Made by a program: the position numbers and the translations under genes
The notes under the pieces: generated by a model
What the model was told of the DNA's origin: nothing
What the model saw: only the letters and a program-made list of their open reading frames with translations
The model's database searches: none
IMG/VR virus record: IMGVR_UViG_3300018420_000085
Span: 1 to 27,069 of that record
Length of the DNA stretch: 27,069 nt
From: a virus
Reading direction: 5' to 3' (one strand)
In this document: positions 1 to 5,898 of the stretch, in pieces
How positions within the stretch are numbered: the first letter of the stretch is position 1
Layout: every line of letters begins with the position of its first letter

Positions 1-278
1 CTTTCAAAAGTTACCTCATACTTTTGCTGTAACTCTTTTTTGATTTCACGCACTCTATCCAAAACCTGTGGATAGCTACGTCCATTAAGCATATGACTTG
101 CAATAGAGTGTGCATTAGATTCAGCGTACCCTGCCCTGATCGCTGCTTCCGTTTGCGTAACTTCTTCTGTAGCATAGATCATTGCAAACTTTTCCTGCAT
201 AGGTGTCAGCCCTTTTTCCACCCGAGGATTAGCTACAATGTCCAAACTGTTTTTGTGAGTGACTTTTGCCTTTGCCAT
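1..278 (-). CDS. terS: Terminase small subunit, N-terminal part (gene runs off the window)
   Basis: Recognises viral DNA and, with the large subunit, starts headful packaging into procapsids. The visible 92 or so codons are open to the window edge. After a basic N-terminus (MAKAKVTHKN) comes LTPMQEKFAMIYA, then a helix-turn-helix with TQTEAAIRAGY and the S-A-H-S-IAS region; this pattern is typical of the Terminase_2 small-subunit family. The start ATG is at 278, with a weak upstream GAAAAG as ribosome site. The C-terminal oligomerisation part is missing because the gene is cut by the window, not because it is broken. It follows the tRNA and an AT-rich promoter region, and the large subunit is expected just outside the window. 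Confidence 0.82.
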   Translation of the reverse strand, partial: MAKAKVTHKNSLDIVANPRVEKGLTPMQEKFAMIYATEEVTQTEAAIRAGYAESNAHSIASHMLNGRSYPQVLDRVREIKKELQQKYEVTFE

Positions 279-361
279 AAAGTCATACTACTTTTCTATA
301 ATAGGAACGTAAATAGAAATCGAGTCATTTCCAAAAACCAACCGCTTCAAGTCGCGTAGCT

Positions 362-377
362 GTCTAAAGTTTTAGAC
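362..377. promoter_or_regulatory. Near-perfect 16-bp palindrome upstream of terS
   Basis: GTCTAAA and TTTAGAC face each other across two bases. The site lies about 85 bp upstream of the terminase start, in an AT-rich intergenic stretch (279-546) that holds no convincing gene. It looks like an operator or a small hairpin, but nothing shows which protein would bind it. Confidence 0.35.
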
Positions 378-482
378 ATAATATATGATTTAGTGATATA
401 ACCCTTTGATATGATTGTATAGCCAGATAATGTATATTTGAATATCGGATAGAGTGCCATACTCCATATTTCATTTCTGGTA

Positions 483-497
483 CTATATATAAAAGTG
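483..497 (-). promoter_or_regulatory. Promoter-like motif CACTTTTATATATAG before terS
   Basis: On the minus strand this 15-mer is identical to the one at 20257-20271 on the plus strand ahead of the SNF2 helicase. Two exact copies, each upstream of a transcription unit and pointing toward it, support a promoter. No good -35 box is evident, so it may be an extended -10 element or a phage-specific promoter. Confidence 0.45.
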
Positions 498-546
498 ATG
501 CAATATCAGAGAGAGCCATGATCCGTAGACCATGACCCTCGGTTAT

Positions 547-620
547 TGGCAGAGGCGGTAGGAATTGAACCCACTCCCTCAGGGTTGGAACCTGATGTGC
601 TACCGTAACACTTCGCCCCC
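547..620 (-). tRNA. tRNA-Trp (anticodon CCA)
   Basis: On the minus strand the sequence folds as a full cloverleaf: acceptor GGGGGCG with CGCCTCT (two G-T pairs), D stem GTGT/GCAC, anticodon stem TCAGG/CCTGA with loop TTCCAAC, a 4-nt variable region, and T stem GTGGG/CCTAC around TTCAATT. Discriminator G and an encoded CCA complete the 3' end. The loop places CCA at positions 34-36, reading UGG. Overall form and the G73 discriminator resemble bacterial tRNA-Trp. It is the only clear tRNA in the window. Confidence 0.9.
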
Positions 621-627
621 ATTATTT

Positions 628-687
628 TTACAGAAGTTGAATTAGCACAGCGATGATTACTGGCATTGTATCCCAGATTAAATCCAT
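628..687 (-). CDS. 19-residue hydrophobic peptide
   Basis: A very short ORF, MDLIWDTMPVIIAVLIQLL, starts 3 bases after the stop of the preceding gene, with GGTGG five bases before its ATG. Nearly the whole peptide could form one membrane helix. It lies between the conserved 134-residue gene and the tRNA. No family is recognised. The spacing, ribosome site and hydrophobicity argue for translation, but an ORF of this length could occur by chance. Confidence 0.35.
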   Translation of the reverse strand: MDLIWDTMPVIIAVLIQLL

Positions 688-689
688 AA

Positions 690-1094
690 CTACCACCAAC
701 AAGAGTAAACGACTTTTTGCCCATCGTCCAGTGCGGTTTGAGCTGCAACTACGAAGTCTTGGTCTTGCTCTAGATATGCGTACATTTGTTCTTCTTGGAT
801 TTGGTGACCATAGAAGAACCCGCCTTCGCTGTGATTGAAGGCAAACCGCATTTGGATGGCTTCCCAGAGGCGTTGCACATCCTCTTTGTCTAGCTCCATA
901 TCTGTGCAGTTTAGGTCAACTGCATCTTTGCCAGTTTTTTCCACCCACAGAATCTCCATAAAGTCTTGGAGCCGAGCATGTTTACGCCAGTAAAACTCTT
1001 GGTCGGCCATTTTTACAGTATACTCTTTACCAGTAACCGCATCTTCGCGTTTTTCGGTTTTAACGCCAATCATACCGTATTGATCAAGTCCCAT
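690..1094 (-). CDS. Conserved phage protein beginning MGLDQYG
   Basis: 134 residues. It resembles a family widespread in phages (sometimes mislabelled phosphoglycerate kinase in databases). Features I associate with that family are the MGLDQYG start, FYWRKHARLQDFMEILW near residues 34-50, a conserved NC (62-63), GFFYG around 92-96 and the C-terminal WW. The function is unknown. GGAGG lies six bases before the ATG. The start overlaps the end of the upstream zinc-binding gene by 11 bp, so the two are probably translated together. Confidence 0.85.
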   Translation of the reverse strand: MGLDQYGMIGVKTEKREDAVTGKEYTVKMADQEFYWRKHARLQDFMEILWVEKTGKDAVDLNCTDMELDKEDVQRLWEAIQMRFAFNHSEGGFFYGHQIQEEQMYAYLEQDQDFVVAAQTALDDGQKVVYSCWW

Positions 1095-1341
1095 TGTTAA
1101 CCTCCATTCTAAAAAGTTTAGCCCCTATATCTGCCGCTCTGTCGGAAGAGGTAACAGCTTCAAAAGCGGCAACCTCGCCACAATCAGGGCAGTTTAAGAT
1201 GGGGCATAAATAAGATACAGCAATACGATCATGCTGTGCCGCCATAACCCTGCGCTCATAGCGCAGGGGAAGATCAGGGGTGTTTATGCAACGAGGGCAA
1301 AACCGTGTTAAGACCTCTATGCGCTCCTGAATGTCGTACAT
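1084..1341 (-). CDS. Small protein with two Cys pairs (zinc ribbon-like)
   Basis: 85 residues from the ATG at 1341; an upstream in-frame GTG at 1350 is less likely because AGGTGG sits five bases before the inner ATG. It begins MYDIQERIEVLTRFCPRC and has a second pair in the ILNCPDCGE segment, so CPxC and CPxC knuckles could bind one zinc ion. Such ribbons often mediate nucleic-acid or protein contacts. It is packed between two other small genes. The specific family is not recognised. Confidence 0.75.
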   Translation of the reverse strand: MYDIQERIEVLTRFCPRCINTPDLPLRYERRVMAAQHDRIAVSYLCPILNCPDCGEVAAFEAVTSSDRAADIGAKLFRMEVNNGT

Positions 1342-1350
1342 AGCTACCAC

Positions 1351-1587
1351 CTAGATGTCCATGGTTTGGCTGTCAGCACGAAGCACAAGTGCTTCTTCAC
1401 AAATAGGACACGGTGTTTTATCCGCATCACTATATGCCCGAGCGTAGTTATTGCCGAGCATTGGCATACCGCAAAGAGTGCCATGCTCACCCGGAACACT
1501 GAAGTGCTGTTGGCCGAGTTTTTTAGTCCACTCAAATAAGCCAAGGTCATTGGCAACTTTGGAAACATAATTAATAACTTCAGTCAT
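1351..1587 (-). CDS. Small Cys-containing protein of unknown function
   Basis: 78 residues from the ATG at 1587, which has GGAGG five bases upstream; that GGAGG belongs to an in-frame extension to 1599, which is therefore rejected. The N-terminal half is helical and the C-terminal half has HGTLCGMPMLGNNYA followed by a CPIC knuckle (about residues 60-63). A His/Cys plus CxxC arrangement could bind zinc. It is the first gene after the promoter motif at 1629-1646. Function unknown. Confidence 0.72.
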   Translation of the reverse strand: MTEVINYVSKVANDLGLFEWTKKLGQQHFSVPGEHGTLCGMPMLGNNYARAYSDADKTPCPICEEALVLRADSQTMDI

Positions 1588-1628
1588 TGAAACCTCCATT
1601 GGTTGACTCTGTAAGCAACTGCCTACCC

Positions 1629-1646
1629 CTACATAATAAGGTGTGA
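1629..1646 (-). promoter_or_regulatory. Promoter-like motif TCACACCTTATTATGTAG
   Basis: On the minus strand this shares TCACACCTTATTAT with sites at 3364-3381 and 19625-19642, and differs slightly from the site at 2102-2119. It is about 40 bp upstream of the start at 1587 and is followed by GGGGTA, as is the plus-strand copy at 20257. TATTAT could act as a -10 box. Confidence 0.5.
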
Positions 1647-1649
1647 TGC

Positions 1650-1679
1650 CACATGAAGTAGTATTAAATACTCCATGTG
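1650..1679. repeat. Inverted repeat between two small operons
   Basis: CACATG and CATGTG bracket a palindromic AGTATTAAATACT core. It lies just upstream of the promoter-like motif at 1629-1646 and downstream of the 20-residue peptide ORF. No T run follows on the minus strand, so it may be an operator, an mRNA-stabilising hairpin or a weak terminator. Confidence 0.4.
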
Positions 1680-1688
1680 ACTATTTTG

Positions 1689-1751
1689 TTACTCAAGTAC
1701 CCATACAGCGATGAGCAGTGCTATCACACCTAAAATGGAAAAGAGTATCAT
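1689..1751 (-). CDS. 20-residue single-pass membrane peptide
   Basis: MILFSILGVIALLIAVWVLE, almost entirely hydrophobic. The ATG overlaps the TGA stop of the preceding gene (ATGA at 1751-1748), a typical coupled arrangement. No separate ribosome site is needed for coupling, and none is clear. It ends just before the hairpin and promoter motif. No family is recognised; its size suggests a small membrane regulator or an anti-host peptide, which is inference. Confidence 0.45.
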   Translation of the reverse strand: MILFSILGVIALLIAVWVLE

Positions 1752-2059
1752 GCCGCACGTTCCTCAGCCACAGATATAATGTGGTCAAGTATTATTTGCT
1801 GATGCTCTTCTTCATGGGCATGAATAATCTTGTAACATACATCAAGCCCATGACCGTCAAAGCCGCCATCTACCATTAAATAATGTGATACATAGCCTAC
1901 TTCTTGTGGCACTTGTATTTCGGTCACAACAATATACTGGTCATCAAATACATCCACTGATGCAACATTTTCAGTCAGTATAGGGTCGTGCATAAACCTA
2001 CCCATGAGCGAATTAGCTTGCATGACAGATTGCACTTTTTGTAAGAACTCAGTAGCCAT
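1748..2059 (-). CDS. Hypothetical protein, 103 residues
   Basis: The ATG at 2059 is chosen because AGGAGG lies five bases upstream; an in-frame start at 2092 would place the ribosome site inside the gene. The protein is mixed helix and strand with an acidic, His-rich C-terminal half (HAHEEEHQQIILDH). No membrane segment, signal peptide or recognised motif. It is the first gene after the promoter-like motif at 2102-2119, and its stop overlaps the next small ORF. Confidence 0.75.
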   Translation of the reverse strand: MATEFLQKVQSVMQANSLMGRFMHDPILTENVASVDVFDDQYIVVTEIQVPQEVGYVSHYLMVDGGFDGHGLDVCYKIIHAHEEEHQQIILDHIISVAEERAA

Positions 2060-2101
2060 TGCTACCTCCTTTAGTTGAATCGTAGCCACCATTGGCTACC
2101 A

Positions 2102-2119
2102 TTATATAATAAGGTATGA
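2102..2119 (-). promoter_or_regulatory. Promoter-like motif TCATACCTTATTATATAA
   Basis: A close match to the motif at 1629-1646 and 3364-3381. It lies between an intrinsic terminator (2153-2182) and the gene starting at 2059, which is the expected place for a promoter of a new transcription unit. Confidence 0.5.
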
Positions 2120-2152
2120 GAGCCATAGAGGTTGGTCATAATACTCATCGCG

Positions 2153-2182
2153 AATAAAAAGACGGCCACCGAAGTGACCGCC
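2153..2182 (-). terminator. Rho-independent terminator with TTCG loop
   Basis: On the minus strand GGCGGTCAC pairs with GTGGCCGTC (two G-T pairs) around a TTCG tetraloop, and the stem is followed directly by TTTTTATT. It is a textbook intrinsic terminator. It lies just downstream of the gene ending at 2206 and closes the operon that began near 3332. Confidence 0.9.
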
Positions 2183-2205
2183 AGTGCTCTAAGGGAGGAA
2201 CCTTA

Positions 2206-2421
2206 TCATTGCTCATCTTTTAACATCGCGCAAGTAGCATCCGCAAGATTCTGTGCGCGGATACCAGTATGCTCATCTATGAACATTTCTATTTCATCAG
2301 GATCCATCAATCCACATTTATTAAGTTCTTCAGCACAATGCCGTGCATCAATCTCACCATCGATGAATTGGTTTTGGATATGCTCCGTAACTTCCATCGC
2401 CCATGCTTTGATTTTACCCAT
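2206..2421 (-). CDS. Small acidic helical protein, 71 residues
   Basis: Starts MGKIKAWAMEVTEHIQNQF and is predicted to be mostly helical and acidic, with several EL and DE pairs and two cysteines. No known motif. The start overlaps the end of the preceding 47-residue gene by eight bases, and GAAGGA lies just upstream of the ATG. It is the last gene before the strong terminator. Function unknown. Confidence 0.72.
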   Translation of the reverse strand: MGKIKAWAMEVTEHIQNQFIDGEIDARHCAEELNKCGLMDPDEIEMFIDEHTGIRAQNLADATCAMLKDEQ

Positions 2422-2557
2422 TATCCTTCAGCCTTTCTAAGCAGTCCTCTGCTTCTTCTTTAGTGTTAAAATCATAAGAGGTGCTGCGGTCGCCGACTGG
2501 ACCATCGGAAACTTGCCACTCTCCATCGGCGTACACAATAATCCAGTCTTTACCCAT
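2414..2557 (-). CDS. Small protein, 47 residues (DUF2188-like size and pattern)
   Basis: Translates as MGKDWIIVYADGEWQV, then an SDGPVGDRSTSYDF segment and a helix KEEAEDCLERLKDNG. A short beta sheet followed by a helix recalls small DUF2188-type proteins, but the match is by eye and weak. AGGAGAG lies five bases before the ATG. The start overlaps the stop of the upstream gene (TAATG) and the end overlaps the next start. The tight fit between two genes supports it. Confidence 0.75.
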   Translation of the reverse strand: MGKDWIIVYADGEWQVSDGPVGDRSTSYDFNTKEEAEDCLERLKDNG

Positions 2558-2943
2558 TAGTACTCTCCTGGAAGCATAAGTACGCCATCTTGTAAGAAGA
2601 AACGGTAAGGTGTTTCCATCCGTGGTAAATCAGTATACTCAATATGGCGAGTATGCAGAGTTACTGGACCATCACCTTTATCACCATCTGTAGCTACTAT
2701 CAATGCACCATTAGCACTATCAACAGTTATACTGATAAAGATAATAGGGTTTTCCTCATCTAATAATTCAAGGAACTCAGTGGCTATAATATCCATAAGC
2801 CAGTAAGCCCCCATCGTATCAGCAAAATGTTTAGCACCCTCAGTAAGCCGCAACTCTGGTGTGAATGGCAACTTATGTGAGTATTGAGTTAGACCACCAG
2901 TAAAGGCATCTAAATCAAAAATTAGATCTCTTGCATTATTCAT
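2557..2943 (-). CDS. Conserved phage protein, DUF6876-like
   Basis: 128 residues from the ATG at 2943, which is preceded by GGAGGAG with nine bases between; an in-frame ATG at 2979 lies inside the upstream small ORF. The segment DAFTGGLTQYSHKLPF followed by LTEGAKHFADTMGAYWLMDIIATEF matches the pattern I associate with DUF6876 proteins, which are common on phages and plasmids and have no known function. The C-terminal half is beta-rich. Confidence 0.75.
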   Translation of the reverse strand: MNNARDLIFDLDAFTGGLTQYSHKLPFTPELRLTEGAKHFADTMGAYWLMDIIATEFLELLDEENPIIFISITVDSANGALIVATDGDKGDGPVTLHTRHIEYTDLPRMETPYRFFLQDGVLMLPGEY

Positions 2944-2944
2944 T

Positions 2945-3037
2945 TTAGTAAACTCCTCCTGGAATAAAATAGTAGTCAATCGCGACTGCCAAACAGCCGA
3001 AGAATATACCCCACATGATTAGGTAAAAGAGTGTCAT
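2945..3037 (-). CDS. 30-residue membrane peptide
   Basis: MTLFYLIMWGIFFGCLAVAI followed by DYYFIPGGVY: one clear membrane helix with a short polar tail. GGGAG is six bases upstream of the ATG, and the ORF fits exactly between the stop at 3039 and the next start at 2943. The last codons also contain the ribosome site of the next gene. Unknown function; one of several tiny membrane peptides in this region. Confidence 0.6.
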   Translation of the reverse strand: MTLFYLIMWGIFFGCLAVAIDYYFIPGGVY

Positions 3038-3038
3038 A

Positions 3039-3332
3039 TTAATCTCCCAATCCATATAAGATATTGTGGATAAAGGCTGGCTTACTTTTATCAAGTTTAA
3101 GTTTGCCATCCACCCAATCATAATAGCCATAGATCCGCGGCTTACGACTGCCTTTCATAACAACAATTTCTTGTATATCCTCGGGTGAAATATTTAGGGA
3201 GCGGTCAAGTAATCCAGCAATATAATTGCTGAGAGCCTTGAGTGTGGGCATCATGGGGAGTAAAACCCGTCCCCCCTGTTTACTGTGAAGAATTATCTGC
3301 CCGTGATAATTGTGAAAACCGATACGTGCCAT
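3039..3332 (-). CDS. Hypothetical protein, 97 residues
   Basis: Begins MARIGFHNYHGQIILHSKQG and is basic, with an internal stretch SRKPRIYGYYDWVDGKLKL. The mix suggests a small globular alpha/beta protein; no family is recognised. AAAGGAG lies five bases before the ATG. It is the first gene after the promoter-like motif at 3364-3381 and heads the run that ends at the terminator at 2153-2182. Confidence 0.75.
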   Translation of the reverse strand: MARIGFHNYHGQIILHSKQGGRVLLPMMPTLKALSNYIAGLLDRSLNISPEDIQEIVVMKGSRKPRIYGYYDWVDGKLKLDKSKPAFIHNILYGLGD

Positions 3333-3357
3333 CTAGACTCCTTTCTGCGAGTTTAGG

Positions 3358-3432
3358 TTATAGTTTAATAATAAGGTGTGACCCTATGATTACAATAATA
3401 AAATTATCTAAATAATCGTTTAGGTGTTCCAC
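3358..3432 (-). CDS. Possible 24-residue hydrophobic peptide (GTG start)
   Basis: A GTG start with GGAGG seven bases upstream gives VEHLNDYLDN followed by a hydrophobic FIIVIIGSHLIIKL. The 3' part overlaps the promoter-like motif at 3364-3381, which can explain its sequence without any coding role. The ribosome site is good but the length is minimal, so this is a weak call. Confidence 0.28.
   Translation of the reverse strand: MEHLNDYLDNFIIVIIGSHLIIKL
3364..3381 (-). promoter_or_regulatory. Promoter-like motif TCACACCTTATTATTAAA
   Basis: Shares TCACACCTTATTAT exactly with the sites at 1629-1646 and 19625-19642. It lies about 30 bp upstream of the start at 3332. TATTAT or TTATTA could serve as the -10 element. 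Confidence 0.5.
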
Positions 3433-3600
3433 GGATTATCCTCCAATGATTTAAGGTAGAAAAGGATTTACTCATGCCATCCTGCATAATTATTCAGGCG
3501 AGGGGCAGAATGGTTAGAGATCCGTGGCCTTGTGTTCCGCAATCCTTAGGAGCATCCATCTAGATTGCTAGGACGTCGTCAAACCTAATACACGTCGCCC
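3429..3600. other. Non-coding stretch rich in inverted repeats, possible structured RNA
   Basis: No convincing gene occupies 3433-3623. Short complementary segments are frequent: CCACGGAT (3429-3436) with ATCCGTGG (3520-3527), AGGAT (3463) with ATCCT (3479), GCAATC (3539-3544) with GATTGC (3563-3568), GACGT (3572) with ACGTC (3592), and GGCGA (3497) with TCGCC (3595). The stretch is visibly more GC-rich than the intergenic gaps nearby. It could be a phage RNA, a decayed tRNA or a degenerate gene. No canonical cloverleaf could be drawn on either strand. Confidence 0.3.
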
Positions 3601-3623
3601 AGAAAGGTTAACTTCTACCCCCT

Positions 3624-3890
3624 CTATCTCGGAACAGGATTATTATCATCCTGTCCATATTTGTACTGTAGACCCCAAAACTCCGAAGCTGGACCATCAT
3701 CATATCTAATACGCAACTCATTATTATCAATGATCCAAACTTGTTTATCAGCGGGACGAAAGCATATCCTAGCATGTAGGTTATCCTTAATATCAAAAGC
3801 ACTGCACTCAGCGGCAGTCGGGCTAGACCAATCAAACGAAACAATTAGTTCCAGATTGCTTGGATCCCTCTCCAAATCTTTATTATCCAT
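3624..3890 (-). CDS. Hypothetical protein, 88 residues
   Basis: Acidic; starts MDNKDLERDPSNLELIVSFD and continues as a likely beta-rich fold, with ARICFRPADKQVWIIDNNELRIRYDDG in the middle given here only as a region (about residues 40-66). No motif is recognised. AAGGAGG is five bases before the ATG, which fixes the start. A different frame at 3608-3844 is a shadow. It precedes the non-coding structured stretch. Confidence 0.75.
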   Translation of the reverse strand: MDNKDLERDPSNLELIVSFDWSSPTAAECSAFDIKDNLHARICFRPADKQVWIIDNNELRIRYDDGPASEFWGLQYKYGQDDNNPVPR

Positions 3891-3938
3891 CGTTCCCTCC
3901 TTGGGGTAGCCGTTAAAATATGTAGACCAACTAGGTGA

Positions 3939-4136
3939 TTAACCCCAGTCTTTGTGATCCTCTTGGGCATGAAACGCATCATGATACTCCTTTACTTGAG
4001 CCTCGGTCATTTGTGGTGGCACAATCCGCTCACCAACATATGTACCCTCAGGATAGTAGTGGGGGGAGTACTTACGTTCATAGTAAGCATCTGCCCCACC
4101 ACGATCCGCTGGCGAACCATGCTTAGGAAGCAACAC
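3939..4136 (-). CDS. Conserved small phage protein (HGSPADRGGAD...YY type)
   Basis: 65 residues from a GTG at 4136 that has GGGAG seven bases upstream; the longer frame to 4334 is only a shadow of the upstream gene. The motif PKHGSPADRGGADAYYERK, then PHYYPEGTYVGERI, an MTEAQVKEYHDAF helix and a C-terminal KDWG, matches a small protein family I have seen in many phages, where it has no assigned function. It overlaps the end of the upstream gene by 14 bp. Confidence 0.78.
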   Translation of the reverse strand: MLLPKHGSPADRGGADAYYERKYSPHYYPEGTYVGERIVPPQMTEAQVKEYHDAFHAQEDHKDWG

Positions 4137-4356
4137 TTTGTGTCTCCCTAGCCTCACGGTCTTGAGCAATACGCTCCGCACATAACATAGCTTCTTTATG
4201 CACTTGCGGATACCGTGCTTCAACATAACCTTGATAAGCAAGTAACTCGCCATACAAATAAGATAGATGCGATATTTGGTGGGCAGCATCTGCAATATCA
4301 TGATGAACACGAGTAAACTGCTCAAGATTCTCAATAAAATCTTTATTGCTTGTCAT
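4123..4356 (-). CDS. Small helical protein, 77 residues
   Basis: Starts MTSNKDFIENLEQFTRVHHD and reads as two or three helices with heptad-like spacing, rich in Glu, His and Ala. GGAG lies six bases before the ATG. The C-terminus overlaps the next gene. No family is recognised and no membrane segment is present. Confidence 0.7.
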   Translation of the reverse strand: MTSNKDFIENLEQFTRVHHDIADAAHQISHLSYLYGELLAYQGYVEARYPQVHKEAMLCAERIAQDREARETQSVAS

Positions 4357-4394
4357 GGCTTGCTCCTTTCTCTAACAATATGCCATAATTAACT

Positions 4395-4721
4395 TTAAGT
4401 ATTTACAGCCTCATGTGCAAGCCGTAATTTATCACGCCGATAAATATTATAAATAAACTGTCGGCTCACACCATAATCATTTGCGATACTTTGATATGTC
4501 TCACCAGCATCACGTCTATTGCGAATATCAATACGACGAGCAGTAATCCAATCGGCATCTTGCCGCGTATGTCTAGCATCGGGGATATCTAAATTATATT
4601 GCATCTTCCATCGGAGAACGGTCGGTGGTGCAATATCAAAATGATCGCGGAACTCTTTATGGCTACCGACGGTAGCTGCTACTTCACGCAATGTTTCTAC
4701 ATCAATCGGAGTTTTTGGCAT
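4395..4721 (-). CDS. DNA-binding protein with two helix-turn-helix segments
   Basis: 108 residues from the ATG at 4721, which has GGGAGGAG four bases upstream; an in-frame start at 4781 overlaps the upstream gene too far. The first helix-turn-helix is around residues 21-43 (SHKEFRDHFDIAPPTVLRW) and the second around 75-95 (TYQSIANDYGVSRQFIYNIY), the latter resembling resolvase or sigma-like HTHs. It is likely a phage transcription regulator or a DNA-targeting adaptor. There is no catalytic domain. Confidence 0.75.
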   Translation of the reverse strand: MPKTPIDVETLREVAATVGSHKEFRDHFDIAPPTVLRWKMQYNLDIPDARHTRQDADWITARRIDIRNRRDAGETYQSIANDYGVSRQFIYNIYRRDKLRLAHEAVNT

Positions 4722-4971
4722 CTTGCTCCTCCCAATATCCATCCGGCCTATCATACGGATGTTTAGGTGTACTGGAATCACCAGACCGTAGCTTTGTCAC
4801 TTTACGATATGTCGATACAGGATCTTGGTGATATGAACGTATATAGCGTTGCATCTCAGATAAGGAGTGGAAGAGTAATGGTCGTTGAACCATCGGTCCA
4901 TCCAATAACCATACTTTTTGTCCTGTATCAGTTATATCATCTGCGTGATATATTTCCCATATTGGCTTCAT
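4702..4971 (-). CDS. Hypothetical protein, 89 residues
   Basis: Starts MKPIWEIYHADDITDTGQKVW and has a strand-helix pattern with LFHSLSEMQRYIRSYHQ near the middle, then a polar tail ending EEQDAKNSD. No known motif. AGGAGG lies eight bases upstream, and the ATG overlaps the previous stop (ATGA). It sits between two DNA-binding-type genes and is presumably co-transcribed with them. Confidence 0.72.
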   Translation of the reverse strand: MKPIWEIYHADDITDTGQKVWLLDGPMVQRPLLFHSLSEMQRYIRSYHQDPVSTYRKVTKLRSGDSSTPKHPYDRPDGYWEEQDAKNSD

Positions 4972-5414
4972 GATGCCATCCTCCTAGCTACTACTGCATT
5001 ATAAGAACGGATACCCTGTAGTGTGATATGGTAATAGTAAGGACGTGTCCTACTAACCAGTTCTAAATCACCGCGAGCACGGAGCGTAGACATTATTTTA
5101 GATGGGTCACACTCAAGAGCGATATCAGTAAAATCATCTTTACACATTGTTGCTCGTGTCTGTGCAAATCTAGCAAGTATTTTAGAAGTATAGTTTTCTT
5201 GCAGACGCATCGCTCTGCGGTGTACCACTTCTTTTTTCTTACGTTTTACAGGAACGGCTGGTGTCATTGGTTTGAGATCAGCGAGCATTGGCATTTGTTT
5301 GATTAGCCATTGTATCTGACCACCAATACTACGGCACTCATGCTCAGCGACTTTTGCCAAAATATCGTATGTTTCTATATCAATAGAGACAGATTTAAAT
5401 TTTGTGGTGTCCAT
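4968..5414 (-). CDS. Putative ribbon-helix-helix plus winged-helix regulator
   Basis: 148 residues from the ATG at 5414 (AGGAG seven bases upstream; the longer start at 5432 is less well placed). Residues 6-42, FKSVSIDIETYDILAKVAE and onward, fit a ribbon-helix-helix (Arc/MetJ-like) fold. A basic linker (PVKRKKKEVVHRR) follows, and residues about 75-140 look like a winged helix with a DPSKIMSTLRARGDLELV recognition region and a YYYHITLQG wing. Two DNA-binding modules suggest a transcription regulator. Domain calls are by eye. Confidence 0.6.
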   Translation of the reverse strand: MDTTKFKSVSIDIETYDILAKVAEHECRSIGGQIQWLIKQMPMLADLKPMTPAVPVKRKKKEVVHRRAMRLQENYTSKILARFAQTRATMCKDDFTDIALECDPSKIMSTLRARGDLELVSRTRPYYYHITLQGIRSYNAVVARRMAS

Positions 5415-5424
5415 ACTCTTTCTC

Positions 5425-5898
5425 CTATGCACACAAGTCTTTTACAAAATCAGGGATAGGGCGACACTCCCACTCAAAGAGGTGTTGCTTTTCCCCACGG
5501 TAGTAATCACGATAAGCTGTTACGACATCGTGATGTTTGTACTCATCTGGCATAGCTTGAGGGAAAGGTGTAAACCCTCGTGCTTTTAATGCTGGAGGAG
5601 CACACCGCACAGCAAAGAATACAGATTCTGAGCCATGTATTTTGCCACGCCTATATCGGAACTCTTTAAATAACTCATAACCTAAGTTCCATGCTATGCG
5701 GTAATTCTCAACTGTTTGAGCCACCCATTGAGTACATGGGTGGTGGTGATAAGCTGGTAGCCACGGTGCATCATTACCATGCGTCCAATGAGCAGTGCAT
5801 AACATTTGCACCATCTCAGTAGGCATCTTACTGATGTGGCTTTTAGTATGCATTTGAGCACACTGCTGTAGATCCATAGATAACCAGAATATATTCAT
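5425..5898 (-). CDS. Conserved phage protein, often annotated pyrimidine dimer DNA glycosylase-like
   Basis: 157 residues. Starts MNIFWLS and carries CAQMHTKSHISKMPTEMVQML, HHPCTQWVAQTVENY, a Y..RRGKIHGSE region and FPQAMPDEYKHHDVVTAYRDYY near residues 113-134. This set of conserved blocks is shared by a common phage family sometimes named after pyrimidine dimer DNA glycosylases. The link to T4 endonuclease V is weak by eye, so the repair role is uncertain. The ATG overlaps the previous stop (ATGA), with GAGG about ten bases upstream. Confidence 0.7.
   Translation of the reverse strand: MNIFWLSMDLQQCAQMHTKSHISKMPTEMVQMLCTAHWTHGNDAPWLPAYHHHPCTQWVAQTVENYRIAWNLGYELFKEFRYRRGKIHGSESVFFAVRCAPPALKARGFTPFPQAMPDEYKHHDVVTAYRDYYRGEKQHLFEWECRPIPDFVKDLCA

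Noticed and set aside
316-510. A minus-strand ORF of about 50 codons upstream of terS
   Set aside because: No ribosome site, poor codon pattern, and it runs through the palindrome and promoter-like motif.
3474-3563. A plus-strand 29-codon ORF with AAGGA upstream
   Set aside because: It opposes all neighbours, has no family resemblance, and overlaps the inverted-repeat-rich stretch; the frame is more likely chance.
3497-3600. A tRNA bounded by GGCGA and TCGCC
   Set aside because: No anticodon stem or T loop of the right form can be drawn, and the spacing is too long.
4137-4334. N-terminal extension of the HGSPADRGGAD-type protein
   Set aside because: This part is a shadow of the gene at 4123-4356, which has its own good ribosome site; the GTG at 4136 with GGGAG fits the known family start.
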